A stretch of DNA of 64,000 bases, taken from NCBI RefSeq assembly GCF_018326005.1, contig NZ_AP021903.1, positions 186,001-250,000 of the forward strand, given 5' to 3'. Source of the stretch: Pseudomonas sp. Seg1 (GTDB lineage: Bacteria; Pseudomonadota; Gammaproteobacteria; Pseudomonadales; Pseudomonadaceae). Made by a program: the position numbers and the translations under genes. Positions 45,153 to 55,087 of this stretch are shown here, one piece after another. Position 1 is the stretch's first letter. Each line of letters begins with the position of its first letter. The notes beneath the pieces were generated by a model, which ran no database searches, had not been told where the DNA came from, and worked only from the letters and a program-made list of their open reading frames with translations.

Positions 45153-46430
45153 ATGAGCAAGACTAACGCTGAACTGATGGCCCGCCGTACCGCAGCTGTT
45201 CCACGTGGTGTTGGCCAGATTCACCCGATCTTCGCCGAGTCGGCAAAGAACGCTACCGTGACTGACGTTGAAGGTCGTGAATTCATCGACTTCGCCGGCG
45301 GTATCGCTGTGCTGAACACCGGCCACGTGCACCCGAAAATCATTGCTGCCGTGACCGAACAGCTGAACAAGCTGACCCACACCTGCTTCCAGGTACTGGC
45401 CTACGAGCCGTACGTTGAGCTGTGCGAAAAGATCAACGCCAAGGTGCCTGGTGATTTCGCCAAGAAAACCCTGCTGGTCACCACCGGTTCCGAAGCCGTG
45501 GAAAACGCCGTGAAAATCGCCCGTGCCGCCACTGGCCGTGCTGGCGTGATTGCTTTCACCGGCGCATACCACGGTCGCACCATGATGACCCTGGGTCTGA
45601 CCGGTAAAGTCGTGCCTTACTCGGCCGGCATGGGCCTGATGCCAGGCGGCATCTTCCGCGCGCTGTACCCGAACGAACTGCACGGCGTGAGCATCGACGA
45701 CTCGATCGCTTCCATCGAACGCATCTTCAAGAACGACGCCGAGCCGAAAGACATCGCTGCGATCATCATCGAGCCGGTACAGGGTGAAGGTGGTTTCTAC
45801 GTCGCGCCGAAAGAATTCATGAAGCGGCTGCGCGCGTTGTGCGACCAGCACGGCATTCTGCTGATCGCTGACGAAGTACAGACCGGCGCTGGCCGTACCG
45901 GTACTTTCTTCGCCATGGAACAGATGGGCGTTGCTGCCGACCTGACCACCTTCGCCAAATCCATCGCTGGCGGCTTCCCGTTGGCCGGTGTTTGCGGCAA
46001 GGCCGAATACATGGACGCCATCGCGCCAGGCGGCCTCGGCGGCACCTACGCCGGTAGCCCGATCGCTTGCGCCGCTGCCCTGGCAGTGATGGAAGTGTTC
46101 GAAGAAGAAAAACTGCTGGATCGCTGCAAGTCTGTCGGTGAGCGTCTGGTCACTGGCCTGAAAGCCATTCAGGCCAAGTACCCGGTCATCGGTGAAGTCC
46201 GCGCCCTGGGCGCCATGATCGCTGTTGAGCTGTTCGAAAACGGCGACAGCCACAAGCCGAACGCGGCTGCAGTGGCGTCCGTGGTGGCCAAGGCTCGCGA
46301 CAAGGGTCTGATCCTGCTGTCCTGCGGCACTTACGGCAACGTGCTGCGCGTACTCGTACCGCTGACCTCGCCGGATGAGCAACTGGACAAAGGTCTGGCG
46401 ATCATCGAAGAGTGCTTCTCGGAGCTGTAA
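45153..46430 (+). CDS. gabT: 4-aminobutyrate transaminase
   Basis: I chose ATG 45153 (GAGGA upstream) over ATG 45141; 425 residues. This class-III aminotransferase has VTTGSEAVENAVKIARAATG (PLP phosphate contacts), IIEPVQGEGGFYVAPKEF, LLIADEVQTGAGRTGTFFAM (Asp to the pyridine N) and FAKSIAGGFPLAG with the PLP-binding Lys. It transfers the amino group of GABA to 2-oxoglutarate, giving succinic semialdehyde for GabD. A strong terminator follows. Confidence 0.96.
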   Translation: MSKTNAELMARRTAAVPRGVGQIHPIFAESAKNATVTDVEGREFIDFAGGIAVLNTGHVHPKIIAAVTEQLNKLTHTCFQVLAYEPYVELCEKINAKVPGDFAKKTLLVTTGSEAVENAVKIARAATGRAGVIAFTGAYHGRTMMTLGLTGKVVPYSAGMGLMPGGIFRALYPNELHGVSIDDSIASIERIFKNDAEPKDIAAIIIEPVQGEGGFYVAPKEFMKRLRALCDQHGILLIADEVQTGAGRTGTFFAMEQMGVAADLTTFAKSIAGGFPLAGVCGKAEYMDAIAPGGLGGTYAGSPIACAAALAVMEVFEEEKLLDRCKSVGERLVTGLKAIQAKYPVIGEVRALGAMIAVELFENGDSHKPNAAAVASVVAKARDKGLILLSCGTYGNVLRVLVPLTSPDEQLDKGLAIIEECFSEL

Positions 46431-46457
46431 GGCTCTGAGCGATGTGACTTGATCGAC

Positions 46458-46484
46458 AAAAAACCCGCTTCGGCGGGTTTTTTT
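46458..46484 (+). terminator. Rho-independent terminator after gabT
   Basis: AAAACCCGC-TTCG-GCGGGTTTT with a long T run, 27 bases after the stop. Confidence 0.92.
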
Positions 46485-46571
46485 ATGCCCCTTGAAACAC
46501 ATCGAGCGCTTTAGCGCTGTATCGAAAGGCCAGCATTGGCTAAGGTTCAGGCATTGCAAGGGAGAGCGCGC

Positions 46572-47783
46572 ATGACTGCCGTTGATTTACCCGCCGTACC
46601 CCGAGTGCTGATTGCCGAGGCCGATCCATGGTCTCGCGATTTGCTCAAACAAGTGCTGCTGAACGTACGTTGCGATGCGCGGCTGGACCTGTGTGCCGAT
46701 GGCCAGCAAGCAATGTCGATGCTCAGCGAAGTCCCTTATGACCTGGCCATCGTCGACTGGGAATTGCCCGGTATCGATGGCTTGAGTGTTTTGCGCAGCG
46801 TGCGTCAGCGTAAACGCAATCCGCCGCTGCCCTTCATTCTGATGAGCAGCCGCAACGACAGCGCCAGCGTGCGCGAAGCCATACCGCTGGCGCCCACGGC
46901 GTATCTGACCAAACCGCTGAACATGGAAAGTCTGACCGAGCGTTTGCAGGGTTTATTGCTCAATGCCGGGGAAGAAGTGTTCTGTGAGATCCCGGCATTG
47001 GCGCCGGGCATGACCTTGTCAGTCTTTCTTGAGCGGCGCCGTGAGCAGGCTGATGGCGCACCGTTGATGACCGATGTGCAGTTGGCGGTCAAACGCAGCC
47101 TCAATCCCAATGGCCTCGATCTGAAGCTGCTGGAAGATGAGATCAAAACCGATCCACAAATCACGGCAGTACTGATCGCAGCGGCCAACAGTGCGGCACA
47201 GCACCATGGCGCCGCGGTTCAAACGCTCGCGCAGGCACTGCATCGACTCGGCACCGGGCAGAGCATGAATCTGATTCTGGGGCTGGCGCTCAAGCGCAGC
47301 GCCAGACTCAGTGACCCGTGCCTGGCGGATTACGCCGAGCGATATTGGGGGCTGTCGCTGCATACGGCCGAATACGCCCGTACGCTGGCGCGCCTGTTGG
47401 ATCTGGATCAGGAGCGCTGCTACTGCGCAGGCATGCTGCATCGGTTGGGTGATCTGGCATTGCTGCGTTGTTTGCAGGAGTGGCAGCAGGCCGGTGGAGC
47501 GCTGGATGAGCTGGAGGAGGTCGGTGAAGCGTTGGCCGAGTTTGGCGCCGCTTATGGTTCGGCCCTGCGCACTCGCTGGCGGTTGCCGCTGGAACTGCGC
47601 GAGTTGATTGCCTCGGTCTATCAGCTTGGCGGCGGGGTGTATTCCCGTGAGGCGCTGGTGATGAACATGGCTGCGCAGTTGGCGCGTCTGACCGAGCATG
47701 ACGGTGTTGAAGAACTGGCGAAGAGCCGCACGGCGCGGTTGCTGAAGATCGGATTGCCGGAGTTGATGCGGATGCGCAAATAA
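46572..47783 (+). CDS. Response regulator with HDOD output domain
   Basis: I chose ATG 46572 (GGAGAG upstream); 403 residues. The receiver domain (about 10-125) has the acidic pair in LIAEADPW, phosphorylatable Asp62 (LAIVDWELPG) and Lys114 (LTKPL). The C-terminal half (about 175-390) is an HDOD domain: helical, with LIAAANSAAQHHGAAVQTLAQAL and CYCAGMLHRLGDLALL. HDOD proteins act in signalling and are often linked to motility or c-di-GMP networks. No cognate kinase gene adjoins; a diguanylate cyclase is encoded convergently next door. Confidence 0.85.
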   Translation: MTAVDLPAVPRVLIAEADPWSRDLLKQVLLNVRCDARLDLCADGQQAMSMLSEVPYDLAIVDWELPGIDGLSVLRSVRQRKRNPPLPFILMSSRNDSASVREAIPLAPTAYLTKPLNMESLTERLQGLLLNAGEEVFCEIPALAPGMTLSVFLERRREQADGAPLMTDVQLAVKRSLNPNGLDLKLLEDEIKTDPQITAVLIAAANSAAQHHGAAVQTLAQALHRLGTGQSMNLILGLALKRSARLSDPCLADYAERYWGLSLHTAEYARTLARLLDLDQERCYCAGMLHRLGDLALLRCLQEWQQAGGALDELEEVGEALAEFGAAYGSALRTRWRLPLELRELIASVYQLGGGVYSREALVMNMAAQLARLTEHDGVEELAKSRTARLLKIGLPELMRMRK

Positions 47784-47800
47784 CTCGTGCGACGATTCGA

Positions 47801-47880
47801 CTTGCCAGCGATGGCGTAGGCGCAGACACATCATTGCTGAATGTGCTGGCCTCATCGCTGGCAAGCCAGCTCCCACAGGT
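47801..47880. repeat. REP-type pair, left half truncated
   Basis: A partial CTTGCCAGCGATGG at 47801 faces a full TCGCTGGCAAGCCAGCTCCC beginning at 47855. It lies between the convergent HDOD and GGDEF genes. Confidence 0.65.
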
Positions 47881-47903
47881 TTTGTGGATCATTTGAATAA
47901 AGG

Positions 47904-48893
47904 TTATGCAGAGATAACGCGGTTCTTGCCCTGTCGTTTGGCCTCATACATCGCCGCATCCGCGCGGGCGAACAGACTGTCGAGGCTTTCGTCGCCTTCG
48001 CTGAGACGGGCCAGACCCTGGCTGACAGTAATGCCGAACGTCTGGCCTTCATGGCTGAAGCTCAAACGCTGAATCTCCTGTTGCAGTCGCTCGGCTACCT
48101 GCATGGCCATGTCCGGCGCACAGCCCGGAAATACTGCGGCAAACTCTTCACCGCCAATTCGCCCGAACAGATCACCCCGGCGTAACGAACTGCGCCCGCA
48201 CTCGGCGATCTGTTGCAGCACGGAGTCGCCCATGGGATGACCGTAGCTGTCGTTGATCACTTTGAAATCATCGATATCCAGCAGCAGGAAAGCCAGTGGT
48301 GCACCCTGCAGACGCGCCTCTTCAAACTCGCGATTGGCGCATTCGAAAAAGTGCCGACGATTGCTGCTTTGCGTTAATACGTCGGTGGTGGCCAGACGCT
48401 GCAGTTCGTTTTCCATCTGCTTTTTGTCGGTGATGTCCTCGGCAATGCCGACAATGATCACCGGTTGCCCGGGTTCGTCCTGACGATTGATGAAGCATTT
48501 ATCGCTGAGCCAGCGCACCTGGCCGTCAGCGGCGATGATGCGGTATTCACGATTTTCGACGGCCCCGGTGTGCAGGACTTCGGCGAGGCTGCGTTCGGCG
48601 TAATCCAGATCGTCAGGGTAGATGCTGTCGCGCCACTGGTTGGAGTCGGCCAATAAAAGGCCTGCAGAGCGACCGAAAATCCGCTCATAGGCAGGACTGA
48701 CGTAGAGCACCTGACGGGTTTCCCAGTTGAAAGCCCAGAGTACGGCGTTGACGCTGACCAGCAGCGAGCTGAACAGTTGTTCACGTTCGCTCAACCGCGC
48801 CACTTCGCCTTGGGCGTGCATCAGCGCCATCAGGGTTTGCGCGGCCTCGGGCCATTGCGGGAGGGATGAGTCTTTTTGATTGTTGTTGACCAT
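47904..48893 (-). CDS. PAS-GGDEF diguanylate cyclase
   Basis: I chose ATG 48893 over an upstream TTG; 329 residues. A PAS domain (about 45-160: VSVNAVLWAFNWETRQVLYV, REYRIIAADGQVRWLSDK) precedes a GGDEF domain (about 170-325). GRIGGEEFAAVF carries the intact active site, and RRGD just upstream gives the inhibitory RxxD c-di-GMP site. It should make c-di-GMP from GTP. No membrane helix is seen, so it is cytoplasmic. Confidence 0.9.
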   Translation of the reverse strand: MVNNNQKDSSLPQWPEAAQTLMALMHAQGEVARLSEREQLFSSLLVSVNAVLWAFNWETRQVLYVSPAYERIFGRSAGLLLADSNQWRDSIYPDDLDYAERSLAEVLHTGAVENREYRIIAADGQVRWLSDKCFINRQDEPGQPVIIVGIAEDITDKKQMENELQRLATTDVLTQSSNRRHFFECANREFEEARLQGAPLAFLLLDIDDFKVINDSYGHPMGDSVLQQIAECGRSSLRRGDLFGRIGGEEFAAVFPGCAPDMAMQVAERLQQEIQRLSFSHEGQTFGITVSQGLARLSEGDESLDSLFARADAAMYEAKRQGKNRVISA

Positions 48894-49085
48894 CGGCACA
48901 GTTCTCAAAGGGCGTGCCGCAATTCGACAACGGCCACAGTACAGCCCGCCGGGATGGCGAAGTGTCTTTGAGATAGGGGAATGGAAGCGAAGTTCCCAGC
49001 GGCAGAGGGGTTCTGCCGGGCGGTAGTGGCGACGCGTTTCAACAATGAGAACGCGTCGTCAAAATTGCGCTAGCTACGCTGCCGA

Positions 49086-49110
49086 TCGGGGATAAATCCC
49101 CTCGCCACAG
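49086..49110. repeat. Single GGGGATAAATCCCC-type repeat
   Basis: One half copy of the palindrome found as pairs at 52407-52501 and 54067-54200. Confidence 0.75.
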
Positions 49111-49128
49111 GGGATTCATTCAACACAA

Positions 49129-50313
49129 TCAGGCTGCGGCGGGGCGCAGCGAGTAGGTTTTCAGCTGATCGGCAAATTCGCGCAGGGACTGGATGCCGCT
49201 GGCCTCGGCCTCGTGTACCCATTCCTTGATGGCGGCGAGCATGTCGTGGCCATTGGCGCTGGTCTTGACCCAGATCTGCTGCAGGGCCAGGCGTTTTTCG
49301 TAAATGACCTTCAGCGCCTGGCTGTGCTCGAGGATGTTCTGGATGCGTGCGTGGTGCCGATCCTCCAGCAGGCTGGTTTCCCGCGACAACAGGCGTTTGG
49401 CCCGGTGAAACTGGTGGCGCACCGAATGATCGACCTTGGCCAGTTCCTGCTTGACCAGCGGCCCGATCACCAGCTTGCGGTACTGGGCCATGATCTGGAA
49501 GCGGTTGTTGAGGATCGCCATCGCCGTGTCCATGTCCAGATTGCCTTTGCCTTCGACACGGTGAGCAATCGGCGCAACACGCTGCACCTTGGCCAGACGC
49601 AGGAAGCTGAAGACTTTGATCCACGCCCAACCGAGGTCGAACTCCCACTTCTTCACCGACAGCTTGGCCGAGTTAGGGTAGGTGTGATGGTTGTTGTGCA
49701 ATTCTTCGCCACCGATCAGGATGCCCCACGGCACCAGATTGGTCGCCGCGTCGCGGCACTCGAAATTGCGATAGCCGACCGCATGACCGAGACCGTTGAT
49801 CACGCCGGCAGCCCACACCGGGATCCACATCATCTGGATCGCCCAGATGGTGATGCCGATGGTGCCGAACAGCAGCAGGTCGATGACGCCCATGATCGCC
49901 ACGCCCAGCAGCGGGTAGCGGCTGTAGACGTTGCGCTCGATCCAGTCTTCCGGGCAGTTCTTGCCGTAGATGCGCAGGGTTTCCGGGTTCTGGGCTTCGG
50001 CGCGGTACAGCTCGGCACCGGTACGCAGTACGGTGGACAAACCCTTGATGACCGGGCTGTGCGGGTCATCTTCGGTTTCGCATTTGGCGTGGTGTTTACG
50101 GTGGATGGCGGTCCACTCGCGAGTGTTCTGCGCCGTGGTCAGCCACAGCCAGAAGCGGAAAAAGTGCTTAAGGCCGGCATTCAGCTCCAGCGAGCGATGG
50201 GCCGAGTAACGGTGCAGATAGACCGTGACGGCGACAATTGTCACGTGGGTCATCAGCAGGGTGACTGCGACCAGTGACCAGGCCGACAAGCCAAGAAAAC
50301 CTTCGTACCACAT
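49129..50313 (-). CDS. desA: Membrane acyl-lipid/acyl-CoA delta-9-type desaturase
   Basis: 394 residues. The three histidine boxes of membrane desaturases are intact: HRYSAHRSL, HRKHHAKCE and HNNHHTYPN. Hydrophobic segments (LSAWSLVAVTLLMTHVTIVA, VAIMGVIDLLLFGTIGITIW) cross the membrane. The long charged C-terminal helix region (about 280-390) matches the Pseudomonas DesA-type proteins. It introduces a double bond into saturated acyl chains to adjust membrane fluidity. The neighbourhood (c-di-GMP gene, oscA, sbp) matches the P. aeruginosa desA locus as I remember it. Confidence 0.9.
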   Translation of the reverse strand: MWYEGFLGLSAWSLVAVTLLMTHVTIVAVTVYLHRYSAHRSLELNAGLKHFFRFWLWLTTAQNTREWTAIHRKHHAKCETEDDPHSPVIKGLSTVLRTGAELYRAEAQNPETLRIYGKNCPEDWIERNVYSRYPLLGVAIMGVIDLLLFGTIGITIWAIQMMWIPVWAAGVINGLGHAVGYRNFECRDAATNLVPWGILIGGEELHNNHHTYPNSAKLSVKKWEFDLGWAWIKVFSFLRLAKVQRVAPIAHRVEGKGNLDMDTAMAILNNRFQIMAQYRKLVIGPLVKQELAKVDHSVRHQFHRAKRLLSRETSLLEDRHHARIQNILEHSQALKVIYEKRLALQQIWVKTSANGHDMLAAIKEWVHEAEASGIQSLREFADQLKTYSLRPAAA

Positions 50314-50447
50314 AGGCTATAGGGCCCTCGATAAAGATAAAAACAGCCGTTGCATTATCACCAAGCACACAGATAAAACCAGTCGCCCTTTCAGATAAGA
50401 GTCGCTGGATGTTTCTTGACCTATAATTCCAACCTTTTTGTAGGGAC

Positions 50448-52379
50448 ATGGACAGCCGAATGTCTGCCACTTATCGCGATGCCTTGCGTGCAGCGCTGCT
50501 CTATCTTGTGCTTGCCGCCGTGTGGCTGCTGGGCACTGATCATTTATTAAACAGTTTCTTCGATAACTCCGCCGATATTGCGCGATGGCAACTGATCAAC
50601 GGTTATGTATTCGCCGCTGTCAGCGCCGGGCTGATCTTTCTGGCGCGGGCGCGGCTGTGTGAGTTTCTCGGGATCGGTGCGCGATTGCGCGAGCGTCATG
50701 CCGACCGTGAGCGCCTGCGCCAAGCGGCCGCCGTGTTCGATTGCACCCGTGAAGGGGTGCTGGTCACCAACCATCATGGGCTGATCGTTCACGTCAATCG
50801 CGCGTTCATCGAGATCACCGGTTATCAGCGCGAAGAAGTGCTCGGCCAGCAACCGAGCTTGTTCAAGTCCGGCCATCATCCGCCGAGCTTCTATCAGGCG
50901 ATGTTCACTACGCTGGAATCCTTGGGCGAATGGAGTGGCGAAATCTGGAACCGGCGTAAAAGCGGCGAAATTTATCCACAGTGGCAAACCATCCGCGTCA
51001 TTCATGATGATCAGGGCCGGCTCAGCCATTACGTGGCGGTGTTTTCCGACATCAGCGCGATCAAGCATTCCGAACATGAACTCAAGCACCTCGCCCACCA
51101 CGATCCGCTGACCGATCTGCCCAATCGCCTGTTGTTCGGTGACCGTGCCGAGCAGGCGCTGGCGTCGGCGCAAATCCATAAGCGCGGTTGTGCGCTGCTG
51201 TTGCTCGATCTGGACCACTTCAAGATGATCAACGACAGCCTCGGGCATAACGTCGGCGACCGCCTGCTCAAAGCGGTGGCCGCGCGTTTGCAGGCGTTGT
51301 TCGGGCCGGGCATCACATTGGCGCGCCTGGGCGGCGACGAATTCGCCGTGCTGGCGGAAAGTTGTCCACAGCCCGGCCAGGCGGCGGCGCTGGCCCAGCG
51401 CATTCTCGACGCGCTCAAGGAGCCGTTCTGCTTTGATGGCCACGAGCTGTTCATCAACGCCAGCATCGGCATCAGCCTGTTCCCCAGCGACGCGCTGAGC
51501 GCCGATCAGTTATTGCGTAATGCTGACGCGGCGCTGTTCAAGGCCAAGGGCAGCGGACGTAATGGGTACGCGCTGTACACCGAAGAACTGACCGCCCACG
51601 CCCAGCAACGGGTGGAAATCGCCTTCGAGCTGCGCCGGGCCCTGGAACAGCAGGAACTGCGGGTCTATTACCAACCGGTCCACGATCTGCAGACCAGTCG
51701 CCTGATCGGCGTCGAAGCATTGGTGCGCTGGCAGCATCCGCAGCGCGGGCTGGTGTCGCCGGCCGAGTTCATTCCAATCGCCGAGCGCACCGGGTTGATT
51801 GCCGAAATCGACGCCTGGGTGATGCAGCAGGCTTGCCGGCAGATGTGCCAATGGCAACTGGACGGTGTGGTGCTGTCGTTTGTCGCGGTGAACGTGTCGT
51901 CGCGACTGTTTGCCCGACGCGAGCTGTATCAGCAGGTCGCGCAGGTGCTGCGCGACACCGGGCTGGATCCGGCCTGTCTGGAACTGGAAGTCACCGAAAG
52001 CGCGGTGATGGACGACCCGGAAGTGGCGCTGGAGCAGATGCATCGTTTGCGTGAATTGGGCATTCGCCTGGCGATTGATGATTTTGGTACGGGGTACTCG
52101 TCGTTGCTGCGGCTCAAGCGTCTGCCGGTGCAGAAACTGAAGATCGATCAGGGCTTTGTTGCCGGGTTGCCGTGGGACGAGGATGACGCGGCGATTGTCC
52201 GGGTGATCATCGCGCTGGCCCGGAGCATGGGCATGCAGGTGCATGCCGAGGGGATCGAGCAGGGTGAGCAGGCGGCGTTTCTGCTGCAGCAGGAATGTGA
52301 TCTGGGGCAGGGGTACTGGTTTGGGCGGCCGGTTCCGGCGATGGAGATTGATTGGGCGAAAGCACCTGTTATCGGTTAA
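50448..52379 (+). CDS. Membrane PAS-GGDEF-EAL c-di-GMP protein
   Basis: 643 residues from ATG 50448 (ATG 50460 also possible). Two N-terminal helices (ALRAALLYLVLAAVWLLG and LINGYVFAAVSAGLIFLARA) precede a PAS domain (about 90-205) and a GGDEF domain with LGGDEFAVLAE but no RxxD inhibitory site. An EAL domain follows (IGVEALVRWQHP, LELEVTESAVMDD, DDFGTGYSSL), with the metal and catalytic residues apparently intact. It is likely a phosphodiesterase whose GGDEF part may bind GTP. It is transcribed divergently from desA. Confidence 0.92.
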   Translation: MDSRMSATYRDALRAALLYLVLAAVWLLGTDHLLNSFFDNSADIARWQLINGYVFAAVSAGLIFLARARLCEFLGIGARLRERHADRERLRQAAAVFDCTREGVLVTNHHGLIVHVNRAFIEITGYQREEVLGQQPSLFKSGHHPPSFYQAMFTTLESLGEWSGEIWNRRKSGEIYPQWQTIRVIHDDQGRLSHYVAVFSDISAIKHSEHELKHLAHHDPLTDLPNRLLFGDRAEQALASAQIHKRGCALLLLDLDHFKMINDSLGHNVGDRLLKAVAARLQALFGPGITLARLGGDEFAVLAESCPQPGQAAALAQRILDALKEPFCFDGHELFINASIGISLFPSDALSADQLLRNADAALFKAKGSGRNGYALYTEELTAHAQQRVEIAFELRRALEQQELRVYYQPVHDLQTSRLIGVEALVRWQHPQRGLVSPAEFIPIAERTGLIAEIDAWVMQQACRQMCQWQLDGVVLSFVAVNVSSRLFARRELYQQVAQVLRDTGLDPACLELEVTESAVMDDPEVALEQMHRLRELGIRLAIDDFGTGYSSLLRLKRLPVQKLKIDQGFVAGLPWDEDDAAIVRVIIALARSMGMQVHAEGIEQGEQAAFLLQQECDLGQGYWFGRPVPAMEIDWAKAPVIG

Positions 52380-52406
52380 CAAGTCCTGTTATGGCTGACA
52401 CAAAAC

Positions 52407-52501
52407 CTGTGGTGAGGGGATTTATCCCCGATGGCGCGCGCAGCGGCCCCAAAAAAACGGGACTGCTACGCAGTCCATCGGGGATAAATCCCCTCATCAC
52501 A
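52407..52501. repeat. Paired GGGGATTTATCCCC repeat
   Basis: GTGAGGGGATTTATCCCCGA and TCGGGGATAAATCCCCTCAT face each other across about 40 bases. The gap 52380-52678 also holds the oscA promoter region. Confidence 0.85.
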
Positions 52502-52571
52502 GGGTTATCTGTCGGCCCCGGATACGCGCAAACCCTTGCTCCGCCAGATAATGTTTTCTAGTTATATAAAC

Positions 52572-52596
52572 ATTCTTAAATAGTCTTTTTAAGAAT
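52572..52596. promoter_or_regulatory. AT-rich inverted repeat upstream of oscA
   Basis: ATTCTTAAA and TTTAAGAAT (9-base perfect arms, 7-base spacer) lie about 83 bases before oscA in a markedly AT-rich leader (52545-52620). TATATT further down could be a -10 box. A LysR-type site (CysB is the usual regulator of sulfate uptake) is plausible. Confidence 0.5.
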
Positions 52597-52678
52597 ATCC
52601 GCGCCTCTCTTATATTGCTCCCACGCCGAACGCAGTGCCGCCCACTGCCAGGCATATCCCATTCAAAGGAGCAGCACC

Positions 52679-52861
52679 ATGAGCGCATCCCTTCGCAGCG
52701 TTGACGGTCAGGACGAAAGCACCATCTTGCGTGAAATCCAGAGCGCCCTGCGCGATCTGCGTTTCGGCGCGGTGGAGATCACTGTGCACAACGCGCAAGT
52801 CGTCCAGATCGAACGCAAAGAGAAATTCCGTTTGCAGCAACCCGGCAAACAACCGGGCTGA
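52679..52861 (+). CDS. oscA: OscA/YezD-type small protein (DUF2292)
   Basis: 60 residues from ATG 52679, with AAAGGAG upstream. ILREIQSALRDLRFGAVEIT and HNAQVVQIERKEKFRL match the YezD/DUF2292 family. In Pseudomonas the member upstream of sbp is called OscA and has been linked to use of organosulfur compounds under sulfur limitation. The genome position directly before sbp supports that assignment. It is likely a small cytoplasmic protein with an RNA- or DNA-binding-like helix-strand fold. Confidence 0.85.
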   Translation: MSASLRSVDGQDESTILREIQSALRDLRFGAVEITVHNAQVVQIERKEKFRLQQPGKQPG

Positions 52862-52929
52862 AAGATCGCAGCCTGCGGCAGCTCCTGCAGGGGGCTGTGC
52901 GCAGGAGCTGCCGAAGGCTGCGATCTTTT
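52861..52929 (+). repeat. Large inverted repeat with terminator features after oscA
   Basis: GATCGCAGCCTGCGGCAGCT and AGCTGCCGAAGGCTGCGATC pair closely, with AAA before and TTTT after. It overlaps the oscA stop. A half copy occurs at 57065-57093, so it is a dispersed element that here may attenuate sbp transcription. Confidence 0.75.
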
Positions 52930-52999
52930 ACCAGCGGGCAACCCGATTCCAGCAGTACATAAGAAAAAGCCACCACCAAGAATTCCAGGAGCTTTCACC

Positions 53000-54013
53000 A
53001 TGTCGTCGATTCGCCGTTACGCTTTGGCCGCGCTGGCCAGCGCTGTGTTTGCCGGTTCCGCGGTTGCCAAGGATTACGAACTGCTCAACGTGTCGTATGA
53101 CCCGACGCGCGAGCTGTATCAGGACTACAACGCCGAATTCATCAAGTTCTGGCAGAAGGATCATGCCGGCGACACTGTGAAAATCCAGCAATCCCACGGC
53201 GGTTCCGGTAAACAGGGCCGCGCTGTGATCGACGGCCTGCGCGCCGACGTCGTGACCCTGGCGCTGGCCGGCGACATCGACGAAATCGCCAAACTCGGCA
53301 AGACCCTGCCAGCCGACTGGCAGAAGCGTCTGCCGGACGCCAGCACCCCGTACACTTCGACCATCGTGTTCCTGGTGCGCAAGGGCAACCCGAAAGGCAT
53401 CAAGGACTGGGGCGATCTGGTCAAGAACGACGTCTCGGTGATCACGCCGAACCCGAAAACCTCCGGCGGTGCGCGCTGGAACTTCCTCGCCGCCTGGGCC
53501 TACGGCCTGAAAGCCAACGGCGGCAGTGAAGAGAAAGCCAAAGAGTACGTGCAGACCCTGTTTAAACACGTACCTGTGCTGGACACCGGCGCTCGTGGCT
53601 CGACCATCACTTTCGTCAACAACGGTCAGGGCGATGTGTTGCTGGCTTGGGAAAACGAAGCGTTTCTGGCGTTGAAAGAAGATGGCGGCGCCGACAAGTT
53701 CGACATCGTCGTGCCGTCGCTGTCGATCCTCGCCGAGCCGCCAGTGGCCGTGGTCGACAAGAACGCCGAGAAGAAGGGCAACGAGCAGATCGCCGAAGCC
53801 TACCTCAAGCACCTGTACAGCCCGGCCGGTCAGGAAATTGCCGCGAAGAACTTCTACCGCCCGCGTGACAAGGACGTGGCGGCGAAGTACGCCCAGCAGT
53901 TCCCGAAACTGGACCTGGTGACCATCGACAAGGACTTCGGCGGCTGGAAAACCGCGCAACCGAAGTTCTTCAACGACGGTGGCGTGTTCGACCAGATTTA
54001 TCAGGCGCAGTAA
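53000..54013 (+). CDS. sbp: Sulfate ABC transporter periplasmic binding protein
   Basis: 337 residues from ATG 53000 (AGGAG upstream). The signal peptide [17 protein letters not shown] is followed by [20 protein letters not shown], and [19 protein letters not shown] contains the Ser/Gly residues that bind the sulfate oxyanion. [18 protein letters not shown] is also typical. It delivers sulfate to the CysTW permease. The permease and ATPase genes follow after a 242-base gap with paired repeats. Confidence 0.95.
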   Translation: MSSIRRYALAALASAVFAGSAVAKDYELLNVSYDPTRELYQDYNAEFIKFWQKDHAGDTVKIQQSHGGSGKQGRAVIDGLRADVVTLALAGDIDEIAKLGKTLPADWQKRLPDASTPYTSTIVFLVRKGNPKGIKDWGDLVKNDVSVITPNPKTSGGARWNFLAAWAYGLKANGGSEEKAKEYVQTLFKHVPVLDTGARGSTITFVNNGQGDVLLAWENEAFLALKEDGGADKFDIVVPSLSILAEPPVAVVDKNAEKKGNEQIAEAYLKHLYSPAGQEIAAKNFYRPRDKDVAAKYAQQFPKLDLVTIDKDFGGWKTAQPKFFNDGGVFDQIYQAQ

Positions 54014-54066
54014 TCTGAATCACAATGAGCCTGAAGTTCAGGCACTTGAGATGTGGGAGTGAGTTT

Positions 54067-54200
54067 TTGTGGTGAGGGGATTTATCCCCGATGGGTTGCG
54101 AAGCAGCCCCGAAATCAAAGATTACGGTTGATCAGTTAGACCGCATTTAATGGTTTTGCGACTGCTTCGCAGTCGATCGGGGATAAATCCCCTCACCACA
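54067..54200. repeat. Paired GGGGATTTATCCCC repeat between sbp and cysT
   Basis: GTGAGGGGATTTATCCCCGA (54070 on) and TCGGGGATAAATCCCCTCAC (54177 on) face each other. Such a hairpin inside an operon can lower expression of the downstream permease genes relative to sbp. Confidence 0.82.
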
Positions 54201-54255
54201 GGGCTTGCTCCCACATTGATGCGTTCAGCGGAATGCTTTTTAACCAAGGACTTTT

Positions 54256-55074
54256 ATGTCGCGTCGTATCTCCCCCGTCATACCCGGCTTCGGGCTGACG
54301 CTGGGTTACACCTTGGTGTACCTCAGCCTGATTGTGCTAATCCCGCTGGCGGCGATGTTCGTCCACGCCGCCCAACTCACCTGGGAACAGTTCTGGACGA
54401 TCATCTCCGCACCGCGCGTATTGGCCGCATTGAAGCTGAGCTTCGGCACCGCGCTGTGTGCGGCGATCATCAACGGCATTATCGGTACGTTGTTGGCGTG
54501 GGTGCTGGTGCGCTACACGTTCCCGGGGCGCAAGGTCATCGACGCGATGATCGACCTGCCGTTCGCGCTGCCGACGGCCGTCGCCGGCATTGCCCTGACC
54601 GCGCTGTACACGCCGACCGGTCTGGTCGGGCAGTTTGCCGCCGACCTCGGTTTCAAGATTGCCTACACGCCGCTGGGCATCACCCTCGCGCTGACCTTCG
54701 TGACCCTGCCGTTCGTGGTGCGCACGGTGCAACCGGTGCTGGCCGACATTCCCCGTGAAGTCGAAGAAGCCGCCGCGTGCCTCGGTGCCAAACCGCTGCA
54801 AGTGTTCCGCCACATTCTGGTGCCGGCGCTGTTGCCCGCCTGGCTGACCGGTTTCGCCCTGGCTTTTGCCCGTGGCGTCGGCGAGTACGGTTCGGTGATT
54901 TTCATCGCCGGCAACATGCCGATGAAAACCGAGATCCTGCCGCTGCTGATCATGGTCAAACTCGACCAGTACGATTACACCGGCGCTACCGCCATCGGCG
55001 TGCTGATGCTGGTGGTTTCCTTCGTCCTGTTGCTGCTGATCAACTTGCTGCAGCGGCGCATCGAAACCCCATAA
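54256..55074 (+). CDS. cysT: Sulfate ABC transporter permease CysT
   Basis: 272 residues, ATG 54256 preceded by AAGGA. Six membrane helices are seen. The binding-protein-dependent permease motif [20 protein letters not shown] carries the conserved EAA loop that contacts the ATPase. It pairs with CysW to form the channel for sulfate and thiosulfate. Confidence 0.94.
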   Translation: MSRRISPVIPGFGLTLGYTLVYLSLIVLIPLAAMFVHAAQLTWEQFWTIISAPRVLAALKLSFGTALCAAIINGIIGTLLAWVLVRYTFPGRKVIDAMIDLPFALPTAVAGIALTALYTPTGLVGQFAADLGFKIAYTPLGITLALTFVTLPFVVRTVQPVLADIPREVEEAAACLGAKPLQVFRHILVPALLPAWLTGFALAFARGVGEYGSVIFIAGNMPMKTEILPLLIMVKLDQYDYTGATAIGVLMLVVSFVLLLLINLLQRRIETP

Positions 55075-55087
55075 GGAGGCGCGAACC

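Noticed and set aside
49031..49057. GACGCGTT...AACGCGTC hairpin as terminator of desA or the GGDEF gene
   Set aside because: Good stem but no U tract in either direction and not close to a stop codon on the matching strand.
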